Source: Ramlibacter algicola (lineage in GTDB: Bacteria; Pseudomonadota; Gammaproteobacteria; Burkholderiales; Burkholderiaceae_C). Taken from it: a stretch of DNA of 64,000 nucleotides. A program made the translations under genes and the position numbers. Below are positions 16,952-24,843 of this stretch, in pieces; the first letter of the stretch is position 1; every line of letters begins with the position of its first letter. The notes beneath the pieces are model-generated. The model saw nothing but the letters and a program-made list of their open reading frames with translations. It had not been told where the DNA came from and ran no database searches. The stretch lies in contig NZ_JAEDAO010000001.1 in assembly GCF_016641735.1 (NCBI RefSeq), positions 2,914,001 through 2,978,000 on the forward strand, written 5' to 3'.

Positions 16952-18538
16952 TCAGAGCGACGGACCACCGGCGGACTGCCCCGCCCCTCCGCACACCATG
17001 TCCTCTTGCACCTCGAGGCGAGGATCGTATTTGCGGGCGCCGTACCTCGCGAGGATGCTTTCCAGCCGTCCGGCCTGCGCGTAATGCTTCGAAACGGCAT
17101 AAATGTCGTGCCGCAGGCAAGGTGCGGTCGCGGCATCCCTCTTCATCCACAGCTTCACGCGCTCGCGCATCGTGATCCCGTCGTAGAACGGCACCAGGTA
17201 GACGTCGAAGGGACCCTCGCGAATGGCCGCCGCCATGCTCCGGCACTGGTTGTGCCACGTCCGCGAGCGATCGTGCGCCAGGTCGGTGCCGGGGCGCAGC
17301 ATCGCCAGTTCGCAATGCGCCACGATCAGGTCGTAGTGGCCCTGCGAGACGTCCTGCGGCGTGATCAGGGCATGCGCATACCGCGGCGTGTCGAGTCCCC
17401 AGCTGTCCTCGGCGAACCAGTTGCTGTAGTAGGCCAGCCGGCCGGCCTCGGTGACCAGCATGCGTCCCTGCAATCCGCCCAGGTCCTTCGACACGCCGTA
17501 GATGTTCTCCTGCCGCGACGAGGCCAGCTCCGCGAACGTGACGACGGTCAACTTGAACTGCGCGACGATCGCGAGCGCCAGGAACGCCAGGAAGGCACGC
17601 CGCTCCGTGTCGCTTTGCGCCAGCACGAAGGCGATGCCGGCGAACATGGGCGCCAGGAACCGGTTGCCGATGTTCTGCTCGAGCCGCATCGCCGAATAGA
17701 AGGCGGCGGGCAGGATGAACAGCGCCAGGAATTCGACGGCGAGTCGCTTGCGGCGACTGGACAGGAGGATGGCAAGCGCGCCGGGCAGCAGCACCATCAG
17801 GACGTCGCGGACCGAATCGGAATAGAAGAGCAGCAGGTCGCGCGGCGCCGCGGCCTTGACGAGGAAGGGCAAGGGCAGGAATTCACCGAAGTACCACCAG
17901 CGCCACGCGAAATAGAGCACGCCCGGCAGGACCAGGCACAGCAGCGCATTCCGGATCTCGTCGCCCAGGCGCCGCTCCCCCGACCCCGTGATGGCGCGAT
18001 AGAGCAGGCAGCCCGCACCCCACACGACGCCATCGGGCCGGATGAGGCACAGGACCAGGACCGACAGGTAGACGTAGCGGCTCCCGGTCAGCGTCCAGCG
18101 CAGGACGAGCACGTACCAGGCGGAAAAGAAGATCGCGCTGAAGCCGTTGAGGCTCGCGTACAGGTAAGGCGTGAGCAGCAGCGCGACGCCGACCAGGATG
18201 CGCTCCTTCGGCTCGCGGAAGGCGTGCAGCACCAGCAGGACCCCGACGGCGTTCAGGACCATCGCGGACGCGAACTCGTCCACCCCCATCGCCTTCAAGC
18301 CGGCGATGACCACCATCCACAGGAAGTCCGTGGCACCTTCGATCGGCATCGCGTGGACGCTGTAGGTGATGATCCCCCGGCTGGCGAGATTTTTCGCGTA
18401 GTCGTACAGGATGACCGCGTCTTCGGCCGGGATCGTGTACAGGTAGGCGAGCAGGAACAGCAGCGCCAGCGTGGCGGTCAAGGCCCTGGACACCAGGACC
18501 GGCATGCTGGCCGGCCGAGGCATGACGATGGTGTTCAT
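16952..18538 (-). CDS. GT-C membrane glycosyltransferase, AftB-like candidate arabinofuranosyltransferase
   Basis: 528 residues with about ten or more membrane helices in the first 390, then a soluble C-terminal domain. The first loop reads TIPAEDAVILYDYAKNLASRGIITYSV and IEGATDFLW. This matches the AftB-type pattern (acidic pair, Tyr/Asn-Leu, Glu-Gly...Asn/Asp-Phe-Leu-Trp) in which the acidic pair is the GT-C catalytic motif. Such enzymes use polyprenyl-phosphate sugars on the periplasmic face. It is the last gene of a five-gene minus-strand operon and overlaps dprE2 by ATGA. Its neighbours make polyprenyl-phosphoryl-arabinose, so transfer of D-Araf to a surface acceptor is the natural inference. 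The acceptor is unknown. Confidence 0.78.
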   Translation of the reverse strand: MNTIVMPRPASMPVLVSRALTATLALLFLLAYLYTIPAEDAVILYDYAKNLASRGIITYSVHAMPIEGATDFLWMVVIAGLKAMGVDEFASAMVLNAVGVLLVLHAFREPKERILVGVALLLTPYLYASLNGFSAIFFSAWYVLVLRWTLTGSRYVYLSVLVLCLIRPDGVVWGAGCLLYRAITGSGERRLGDEIRNALLCLVLPGVLYFAWRWWYFGEFLPLPFLVKAAAPRDLLLFYSDSVRDVLMVLLPGALAILLSSRRKRLAVEFLALFILPAAFYSAMRLEQNIGNRFLAPMFAGIAFVLAQSDTERRAFLAFLALAIVAQFKLTVVTFAELASSRQENIYGVSKDLGGLQGRMLVTEAGRLAYYSNWFAEDSWGLDTPRYAHALITPQDVSQGHYDLIVAHCELAMLRPGTDLAHDRSRTWHNQCRSMAAAIREGPFDVYLVPFYDGITMRERVKLWMKRDAATAPCLRHDIYAVSKHYAQAGRLESILARYGARKYDPRLEVQEDMVCGGAGQSAGGPSL

Positions 18539-19272
18539 ATCTTCAACCTCACGAAGCATGGCGAGGGGATCGACCGGATGACCAGCATCACCGTGCGCCA
18601 GAATCCCGGCAGGTAGACCTCGCCGTTGGCGGAGTCGACGGCCTTCACGATCTTCTTCGCCACCGCGGACGGCCGGGCCCACAGCGGGCCCTTCTTGAAG
18701 CCCGCGGTCATGGGCGTGTCCACCAGTCCGGGCTTCAGCGTCACGACCGCCACGTTCGACTTGTGCAGCCGTTGCCGCAGGCCGGACGCGAACGCCGTCA
18801 GCATCGCCTTCGCCGACCCGTACACGTAGTTGCTCGCCCGGCCCCGGTCTCCGGCCACCGACGAGATGACCGCGATGGTCCCGCTGCGCTGCGCTTCCAG
18901 CCGATTGGCCACCAGCGTCAGCAGCGCAATGGTGGACAGCGCGTTGGTCCGGATCTCGGCCATCGTCAGGTCCACGTCGCGCTCGCAAGCCTTCTGGTCG
19001 GACAAGGTGCCGTGCGCGATGAGCACCACGTCGGTGCCGCCGAGCACGCGATCCGCCTCGTCCAGCACGGCCTGGTGCTTGCCGAAGTCGTTGAGGTCGA
19101 GCACGACCGTCGCGACCTTGGACGCGCCGCGCACGTCGAGGTCGCCGGCCATGGCCGCGAGCCGCTCCTCGTTGCGCCCGACCAGCAGCAGCGCGTCGCC
19201 CCGCTCGGCCCACAGCCGCGCGCACTGCTCGGCGATCGCCGAGGTCGCGCCGATGACGAGGATCCGCTTCAT
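18535..19272 (-). CDS. dprE2: Decaprenylphosphoryl-2-keto-ribose reductase-like SDR
   Basis: 245-residue short-chain dehydrogenase. In mycobacteria DprE2 reduces the 2-keto intermediate made by DprE1 to polyprenyl-phosphoryl-D-arabinose with NADH. Visible are the nucleotide loop VIGATSAIAEQCARLWA (6-22), DLND at 59-62, AHGTL in place of the common NAG, Ser137/138, and Tyr151...Lys155 in YVYGSAK. KPGLVDTPMTAGFKKGPLWA is the segment seen in DprE2-type SDRs. Four-base overlaps join it to dprE1 upstream and the GT-C gene downstream. The SDR fold is certain; the specific role rests on the operon. Confidence 0.88.
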   Translation of the reverse strand: MKRILVIGATSAIAEQCARLWAERGDALLLVGRNEERLAAMAGDLDVRGASKVATVVLDLNDFGKHQAVLDEADRVLGGTDVVLIAHGTLSDQKACERDVDLTMAEIRTNALSTIALLTLVANRLEAQRSGTIAVISSVAGDRGRASNYVYGSAKAMLTAFASGLRQRLHKSNVAVVTLKPGLVDTPMTAGFKKGPLWARPSAVAKKIVKAVDSANGEVYLPGFWRTVMLVIRSIPSPCFVRLKI

Positions 19273-20558
19273 TGCAAGCCCAACCTTCGTGATTGCGCGG
19301 AACGGAACCGGCCGATCGCGCCGTACTTCTCCCGCACCGCTTCGAACTGTCGCCAGCGCGGATAGCCGGCCTTGAACGTGGATTCCGCCATGACGGCGTC
19401 CTTGGCCAGGTAGATGCGTCCGCCCGCGGCGGTGACCAGGTCGTCCAGGCCGCGCAGGAAGGCGACGGTCGTCGCGGTCAGCTGAAAGTCCAGGGCCAGG
19501 GTGTAGCCCTCGATCGGGAACGACAGGAGGTTGTCGTTCTGCGGACCCAGTTGCTTCAGCACCGCCAGGAAGGACGCACGGCCGCTGCCGGCGATCTCTT
19601 CGAGCACGCGCCGCATGACGGCCAGCCCGCCCGCACGCGGCAGCGCGAACTGGTACTGCACGAAGCCGCGCCGGCCGTACAGCCTGTTCCACTGCCCGAC
19701 GGCGTCGAGCGGATAGAAGAACGGGAAGAAGGGAACGCTGGCCATGCCCGGGCGCGCGCTGCCGTAATGCACCGCATTGAACGCGCGCATCGTCACCTTG
19801 TTCAGGACCTGCGACGGCGCGTGGAAGGGCACGTCGGCGGGCTCCGGCAGCTGGAACGCCAGCCCGCCCTCCTCGGCATGCTCGCCCAGCGCCAGCACGC
19901 TCCGGCCCAGGCTCTTGCCGCTGGCGAGGCAATCGATCCAGGCCACGCTGTAGGTCGAGCCGGCGTGCGCGTCGAGCAGTTCGCAAGCGTGTTCGAGGCA
20001 CGTCGCCTTGAGGGTCGACTGGCGGATCTGCGCGGACCGGATCGGGATCAGCCGGACGGTGACCGTGAGGATCACGCCCGTCAGGCCCATCCCGCCGCAA
20101 GTGGCATGGAACAGGTCCGCGTGCTCGCTGGGCGACGCCGTCACGACCTCGCCGGTGCCGAGCATCAAGGTGAGGCCCACCACGTGCTGGCCGAACGTGC
20201 CGGCCACGTGATGGTTCTTGCCATGCACGTCGCTCGCGACCGCGCCTGCCAGCGTGACGTAGCTGGTGCCGGGCGTCACCGGCAGGAACCATCCCCTGGG
20301 CACGACCCGCCGCAGGATGTCCCGCAACGTGAGGCCCGCTTCGCCGGTGAGCAGGCCCGTGCCTTCGTCGAATGCGATGAAGCGGTCGACGTGGCCGGTC
20401 TGCGCGACCGTCGCGGCGGTGGCGCTGTCGCCGTAGCTGCGGCCCATGCCGCGGGCGATGAAGGGCTCCTCCAGGCACTCGCGGAAGCCGCTGAGCGCCA
20501 GCGGTTGCAGGACGCGGGCGTCCTGGACCGGATAGCCGCCCCAGCCGCTGATCATCAT
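19269..20558 (-). CDS. dprE1: Decaprenylphosphoryl-beta-D-ribose 2'-oxidase-like FAD protein
   Basis: 429 residues, FAD-linked oxidase of the VAO fold. It matches mycobacterial DprE1 motif by motif: SGWGG start, IARGMGRSYGD (Tyr42, family Tyr60), FLPVTPGTSYVTLAGAVASD, HGKNHHVAGTFGQHV (112-126, family His132 region), CGGMGLTG, YPLDAVGQWNRLYGRRGF, VQYQF, LSFPIEGYTLALDF and AKDAV with Lys386 (family Lys418). DprE1 oxidises the 2'-OH of polyprenyl-phosphoryl-ribose. The residue aligned with Cys387, the covalent target of benzothiazinones in M. tuberculosis, is Ala355. Start 20558 overlaps the stop of the GtrA gene (ATGA). Confidence 0.93.
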   Translation of the reverse strand: MMISGWGGYPVQDARVLQPLALSGFRECLEEPFIARGMGRSYGDSATAATVAQTGHVDRFIAFDEGTGLLTGEAGLTLRDILRRVVPRGWFLPVTPGTSYVTLAGAVASDVHGKNHHVAGTFGQHVVGLTLMLGTGEVVTASPSEHADLFHATCGGMGLTGVILTVTVRLIPIRSAQIRQSTLKATCLEHACELLDAHAGSTYSVAWIDCLASGKSLGRSVLALGEHAEEGGLAFQLPEPADVPFHAPSQVLNKVTMRAFNAVHYGSARPGMASVPFFPFFYPLDAVGQWNRLYGRRGFVQYQFALPRAGGLAVMRRVLEEIAGSGRASFLAVLKQLGPQNDNLLSFPIEGYTLALDFQLTATTVAFLRGLDDLVTAAGGRIYLAKDAVMAESTFKAGYPRWRQFEAVREKYGAIGRFRSAQSRRLGLQ

Positions 20559-20983
20559 GGGAACCTCGCGGCCGGCGCGCTCACGAAGACGTAGCGCTTG
20601 TCCAGCTGGTACTTCACGTAGAACCCGATCCCCAGGCCGACGACGGCACCGGCATAGCGCATCGAGGCACTGCCGAAGGCCAGATGGAAGGCGTACTCCA
20701 CGCTCCAGAAGATCAGCGTGGTGAACACGCCCATGAAGCTGTAGAGCGTGAACAGCTGGCCGTCGTGCACGAGGCTGCGGCTGCTGAAATCGAAGATGAA
20801 GCGCTTCTCCAGCACGTAGCGCAGCGGCAGGCCCGCGGCGGTTCCCACTAGGATCGACACTTCCACCGCGCGGGGGCCGCCGTAGATCCACATGCTGGCC
20901 ATCTGGGCACCGAGGTTGATCGCAGTGGAGATCGCCGCGAACAACGTGTAAAGCACGGCGATGCTCAGCGCACGCCCTGCCAT
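20555..20983 (-). CDS. GtrA-family membrane protein
   Basis: 142 residues, four membrane helices with the GtrA/DPMS layout: LSIAVLYTLFAAISTAINLGAQ, ILVGTAAGLPLRYVLEKRFIF (the Lys-Arg-Phe-x-Phe signature after helix 2), FMGVFTTLIFWSVEYAFHL, and AVVGLGIGFYVKYQLDKRYVFV. GtrA proteins help polyprenyl-linked sugars cross the membrane or recruit glycosyltransferases; Rv3789 beside mycobacterial dprE1 is of this family. Here it overlaps the UbiA gene by 19 bases and dprE1 by 4, which places it in the same pathway. Confidence 0.88.
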   Translation of the reverse strand: MAGRALSIAVLYTLFAAISTAINLGAQMASMWIYGGPRAVEVSILVGTAAGLPLRYVLEKRFIFDFSSRSLVHDGQLFTLYSFMGVFTTLIFWSVEYAFHLAFGSASMRYAGAVVGLGIGFYVKYQLDKRYVFVSAPAARFP

Positions 20984-22473
20984 ACCCAGTCCGCCGTTCC
21001 CGCGGCCAGCACGAAAGCCAGGGCGATCATGGCCACGATGGCCAGGCTGCCCCGGTCCTTGATGGCGAACACCACCGGATCGTCGTGCATCTCGGCCCGG
21101 TGCGCCTTCATCCACGCGCGGCTCACCCAGAGCAGCATCAGCGGGATCGCCAGCCAGATGACGCGCGGGTGCTCGTACATCGCGGCGACGGTATCGCTGT
21201 TCAGGTAGAGCGCGAGCACCATGACCGACGCGTAGCCCGCTGCGATGCCCAGCGTCTGCAGCAGGTTGGCGTCGGCCACCTCGTAGCCACGCCCGTGCGC
21301 CCGCTTGCCGTGCGCCTGCGCTTCGACCTGCAGTTCGGCGTACCGCTTGACGAAGGCAAGCGACAGGAAGATGAACACGCAGAAGGCCAGCAGCCAGAAC
21401 GACAACTCGATCTCCGCCGCCTCGCCGCCGGCGATGACCCGCAGCGTGTAGAGCGCCGCCAAAGTGAGGCAGTCGACCAGCGGAATGCGCTTGAGGTGCA
21501 GCGAGTACAGGGTGGTCACGACGAAGTACAGGCCCAGCCACCCGAGAAAATCGGCGCCGACGAACGCACCGACCAGCACGGACAGTGCGAGCAGCACCGG
21601 GACGAGGGCCGCCCCCTGCGCGATGGGCACGGCGCCGGAGGCCAGCGGACGGTGCCGCTTCCTCGGATGCCGGCGGTCGCTCTCGAGATCGAGCAGGTCG
21701 TTGGTCACGTAGACCGCGGAGGCGCACAGGCTGAAGGCCACGAACGCCAGGGCCAGCGTCCCGACCGTGGCCAGGTCGCCCAGCTGGTGCGCGGCCAGCA
21801 GCGGCACGAACAGCAGCAGGTTCTTGAGCCACTGGTGCGCGCGAATGAGCTTGACCCACTGGCGCAGGTCGGCGCGCTCGCGCGGAAACTGCTTGGCGAC
21901 GTCGGCCACCTTCGCCGCCTGCGCGGCAACGGACGGACGCGCATTGGCCAGGATGGCGCGCCTCGCACCGGCCCACACCGCAACGTCGGCGGACGCATTG
22001 CCGGCGTAGTCGTACCCGTGGGAGCCGAACTTGGCCTCGAGCGCCGCGCGCTTGGCCTTGCCGGTGACGTTGACGGAACCGTCGCTGGCAATGACTTCGT
22101 CGAACACCTGCAGGTGGTCGGCGACCTGCTGCGCGACGCGGCGATCCGCGGCCGTGCACAGGGCGATGCTGCGGCCGCTGGCCCTCTCCGTCTTCAGCCA
22201 CGCGAGCAGCTGGTCGTTGTACGGCAGGGTCGACGCGTCGATGGACGTCGTGGCGGCCAGCCTCGCCTTCAGCGCGGCCTTGCCCATCGCCAGCCACAGC
22301 GGCAATGCGAACACGAGCAGCGGCTTGTCTTTCAGCAGGCCGATCGCGAGCTCATGCAGGGTGTCCGTGAACGTCAGGGTCCCGTCCAGGTCCACGACCA
22401 GCACCGTTGCGAGCCCCGGCCCGTAGGCGGCCTGCCCGGCGGTCGCATCCAGCTCCTGGAAGTCGGCCTTCAT
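20965..22473 (-). CDS. HAD phosphatase-UbiA prenyltransferase fusion, candidate polyprenyl phosphoribosyl synthase plus phosphatase
   Basis: 502 residues in two domains. Residues about 20-180 are a HAD phosphatase (nucleophile in VVDLDGTLT, 27-34; ALCTAAD; Lys in VTGKAKR; acidic loop GNASADVAVW, where the first position is Asn rather than Asp). Residues about 200-500 are a UbiA-type enzyme with NDLLDLESD (258-266, metal-binding), GEAAEI and about eight or nine helices. Mycobacterial UbiA (Rv3806c) adds phosphoribose from PRPP to decaprenyl phosphate. The fused HAD would then remove the 5'-phosphate to give the DprE1 substrate. First gene of the operon; promoter expected in 22474-22789. Confidence 0.88.
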   Translation of the reverse strand: MKADFQELDATAGQAAYGPGLATVLVVDLDGTLTFTDTLHELAIGLLKDKPLLVFALPLWLAMGKAALKARLAATTSIDASTLPYNDQLLAWLKTERASGRSIALCTAADRRVAQQVADHLQVFDEVIASDGSVNVTGKAKRAALEAKFGSHGYDYAGNASADVAVWAGARRAILANARPSVAAQAAKVADVAKQFPRERADLRQWVKLIRAHQWLKNLLLFVPLLAAHQLGDLATVGTLALAFVAFSLCASAVYVTNDLLDLESDRRHPRKRHRPLASGAVPIAQGAALVPVLLALSVLVGAFVGADFLGWLGLYFVVTTLYSLHLKRIPLVDCLTLAALYTLRVIAGGEAAEIELSFWLLAFCVFIFLSLAFVKRYAELQVEAQAHGKRAHGRGYEVADANLLQTLGIAAGYASVMVLALYLNSDTVAAMYEHPRVIWLAIPLMLLWVSRAWMKAHRAEMHDDPVVFAIKDRGSLAIVAMIALAFVLAAGTADWVWQGVR

Positions 22474-22789
22474 GGGACCGCCGCAGGGATCGGGGTCGCG
22501 ACGCGCTGCCGGGCACCAAGGGCCAGGTCGGCACGACGTCGATTGAACACGGAGCGCTCGGGAAGCATCGAGCCATGCTAGGGGCGCCCCCGAGCAGGTC
22601 CATAGGATGAAGGTCCCGGACTTGTACTGGTGTCCTGCCGTGCCGTCCTGCTGCCTCAGCCGTACGCGGCCGATCGCACGCGCATCCCACCGGCGCAGGG
22701 CACTTCGCCCCTGCAGGACAGGACGGATCTACCGGGCGCCGAAGCGCAGCTTGCGCCAGCATGGACCTCCCATCGAGCAGGAGGTCGGT
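22474..22789. other. Intergenic region between the arabinose-lipid operon and the PxKF gene
   Basis: 316 bases between two divergent genes. It must carry promoters for both directions, but I see no clear -35/-10 pair or operator. A short palindrome (ggggcgcccc) lies near 22580. An open frame through this region in phase with the PxKF gene has the composition of non-coding sequence (CWxC, RRRAL) and no ribosome site. Confidence 0.5.
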
Positions 22790-23830
22790 ATGTGGAAGTT
22801 CAGCATGCGACGGGACTGTCTGGCGGTGGCCGCGTGCGCCGCCTTGGTGTCGTGTGGAGGCGGCGACGGCGGTCCGGCTGAAAGCCAGCCGGCGGCGACG
22901 TTCACCGTCGCACGAGCCCAGGTGCTGGCCGCCGATGCGACGCTCGACGCGGCCCACTGGCCCGCGACCGCGCCCTACGGCTACTTGTCGACGTATCTCA
23001 ACGACCCGCTCAATCCCCCCTCCATCCTGCAGCCCGTCAAGGCCATCGCCAGCGGGCGGCTGGCGCGAGTCTCCTTGAATCTGTGCGTGTCGGGCACGTC
23101 GGGCAGCACCGTCCTCCAGGTCCGGCGCACGGCCGCATTCCTGGCCCCTGTCATCGCCACGGCGCAAGTGCCGCGGGCGACCAGCCCCCTGTGGGGTTCT
23201 GCGCAATGTCCGGGCGCCGGCGACCTGGCTGGCAACGCGCAAGCCGAAGTGACGTTCGACCTCAGCGGCTCGAACGTCGACCTCACCGCGGGCGAGGAGT
23301 ACAGCATCGCGCTGGCCAACGCTGTGCCTGCATCTGCCGGCGAGAACTGGTTCGGGGATTTCAACGGCAACAGGGACCCCACGCCCGACAACTGGCTGGT
23401 CCTGATGACCTACCAGGGATCACAGAGCGACTTGTTCGGCTACCGGATGCGGTTCAAGACCTACGTGGTGCCGACAGCCGCGTGGACGTTCAGCGGCTTC
23501 CTGCCGCCCGTCAAAGCGTGGCCGGCGATCAACCGGTTGCAGGCCGGCGCGGCGCTTCCCGTGAAGTTCAGCTTCGGCGCCGACAAGGGGCTCGACATCT
23601 TCAGCGCCGCGCCGTCGTCCGTGGCCACCGACTGCGACGCAGCGGCGACACCAGTCCCTGCCGTCGAATCCGCTGCAAGCCCCGGACAGTCGGCGCTTCG
23701 CTACGACCCGCGCACCACGCAGTACACGTACTTGTGGCAGACCGAAGCGAGTTGGGCGAATTCCTGCCGGCAGCTCGTGCTGCGTTTCAAGGACGGGAGC
23801 ACGCAGCGGGCGAGGTTCCAGTTTCGGTAG
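22790..23830 (+). CDS. Secreted lipoprotein with C-terminal PxKF domain
   Basis: 346 residues. Signal peptide with lipobox ALVSC near residue 20, then a Gly-rich tether. The middle (residues about 45-225) looks like a beta-sandwich binding domain (LARVSLNLCVSGTSGSTVLQV; VTFDLSGSNVDLTAGEEYSIAL). The last 100 residues are a PxKF domain: LPVKFSFGADKGLDIF, a two-Cys loop, SALRYDPRTTQYTYLWQTE, and CRQLVLRFKDG. PxKF domains occur at the ends of secreted proteins in Burkholderiales and actinomycetes and have no assigned function. AGGAGG precedes ATG 22790. Divergent from the arabinose-lipid operon; a link is only positional. Confidence 0.85.
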   Translation: MWKFSMRRDCLAVAACAALVSCGGGDGGPAESQPAATFTVARAQVLAADATLDAAHWPATAPYGYLSTYLNDPLNPPSILQPVKAIASGRLARVSLNLCVSGTSGSTVLQVRRTAAFLAPVIATAQVPRATSPLWGSAQCPGAGDLAGNAQAEVTFDLSGSNVDLTAGEEYSIALANAVPASAGENWFGDFNGNRDPTPDNWLVLMTYQGSQSDLFGYRMRFKTYVVPTAAWTFSGFLPPVKAWPAINRLQAGAALPVKFSFGADKGLDIFSAAPSSVATDCDAAATPVPAVESAASPGQSALRYDPRTTQYTYLWQTEASWANSCRQLVLRFKDGSTQRARFQFR

Positions 23831-23836
23831 CGGCGC

Positions 23837-24739
23837 CTAGCCCACCGGCGCCGGCGGGTGCTGGAGCACGTACCTCAGGAACAGCTTCGCGGCCGGCGAC
23901 AGTTCGGCCATCGAGCGGTAGAGGAACCCGATCGGTCGGCGCACCGTCGGCTCCACGAGCGCCAACGTCTTGACAGCTGACAGGTCGCACGCGCGCGCAG
24001 CGCGCAGTGGCAACACGGTGGCACCGATGCCGGCACGCGCCATGCCGATGGCGGTCGTGATCAGGCTGACCTGGGCCACCGGCCGCTTCGACACGCCGAT
24101 GGCCGCGAACGTCTGGTCCACCAGCAGCCGCACGTAGCTGTTGGTCGCCATGCCCACGAGCGGCAAGGCGCTGAAGTCCTTCCACGTGAGCCGGGTGAGG
24201 CTGTCGTCACCGTAGGCGGCGGGCACGATCGCGACGAGCTCGTCGTCGTACAGGTGCCGGAACTGCAGCTCGGCCGCATCCGGCATCGCGCTGGCGACGC
24301 CGCAGTCGATGTCCCCCGCGCGCACCATGCGGACGATTTCGCGGTTCTCCGTCATCGCGTCGCGCAGGTCGATGCGCACCGTCGGATGCTCCAGGTTGAA
24401 GCCGGCAATCAGTGGCGGCAGGAACTGGCTCCCCGCCGACGGGATGCATGCCAACGTGACGGTCCCGCCACGCGGTGCGGTGCCGCTCAGCACGTTGGCC
24501 AAGGTCTCGTTCAACTCGGTCAGCAGCCGGTCGACGGTCGGCAGCAGTTCGCGACCGGCCGTCGTCATCGTGACGCCGCGCGCGGTGCGCTCGAACAGCG
24601 ACACCCCCAGCTGCTGTTCCAGGTTCTTGATGACGGCCGTCAGCGCGGGCTGCGACACGTGCACGATGCGCGCCGCCGCCGAGAAGCTGCCGGTGCGGGC
24701 GATCGCCACGAAGGCCTCGAGTTGCTTCAACGTGGGCAT
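23837..24739 (-). CDS. LysR-family transcriptional regulator, divergent from the ThDP operon
   Basis: 300 residues. Winged helix LKQLEAFVAIARTGSFSAAARIVHVSQPALTAVIKNLE at the N-terminus; effector domain starts at GTVTLACIPSAGSQFLPPLI, with CGVASAMP in the pocket region. It is transcribed away from the ThDP enzyme gene with 104 bases between starts, the classical layout for a LysR protein that controls its divergent operon and itself. Start 24739 chosen over 24742 because it yields the usual MPTLKQLEAF. The inducer is presumably the catabolised compound, identity unknown. Confidence 0.92.
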   Translation of the reverse strand: MPTLKQLEAFVAIARTGSFSAAARIVHVSQPALTAVIKNLEQQLGVSLFERTARGVTMTTAGRELLPTVDRLLTELNETLANVLSGTAPRGGTVTLACIPSAGSQFLPPLIAGFNLEHPTVRIDLRDAMTENREIVRMVRAGDIDCGVASAMPDAAELQFRHLYDDELVAIVPAAYGDDSLTRLTWKDFSALPLVGMATNSYVRLLVDQTFAAIGVSKRPVAQVSLITTAIGMARAGIGATVLPLRAARACDLSAVKTLALVEPTVRRPIGFLYRSMAELSPAAKLFLRYVLQHPPAPVG

Positions 24740-24843
24740 CAAGTGATTTTATGGCTCGTTCCAGAATTGGTATTGGACCGGCGCCCGCCCTCCTCCTTAG
24801 CATCGACTCCACTCCTCGAACCGACCCTATCCAAGAAACTTAT

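Noticed and set aside
18539..19225. Upstream extension of the GT-C frame over dprE2
   Set aside because: It has no family similarity and skewed Arg/Gly composition, and the ATGA overlap at 18538 fixes the glycosyltransferase start.
22607..22789. N-terminal extension of the PxKF lipoprotein from ATG 22607
   Set aside because: The leader is unlike a signal peptide, while ATG 22790 has AGGAGG and is followed at once by a lipoprotein signal.
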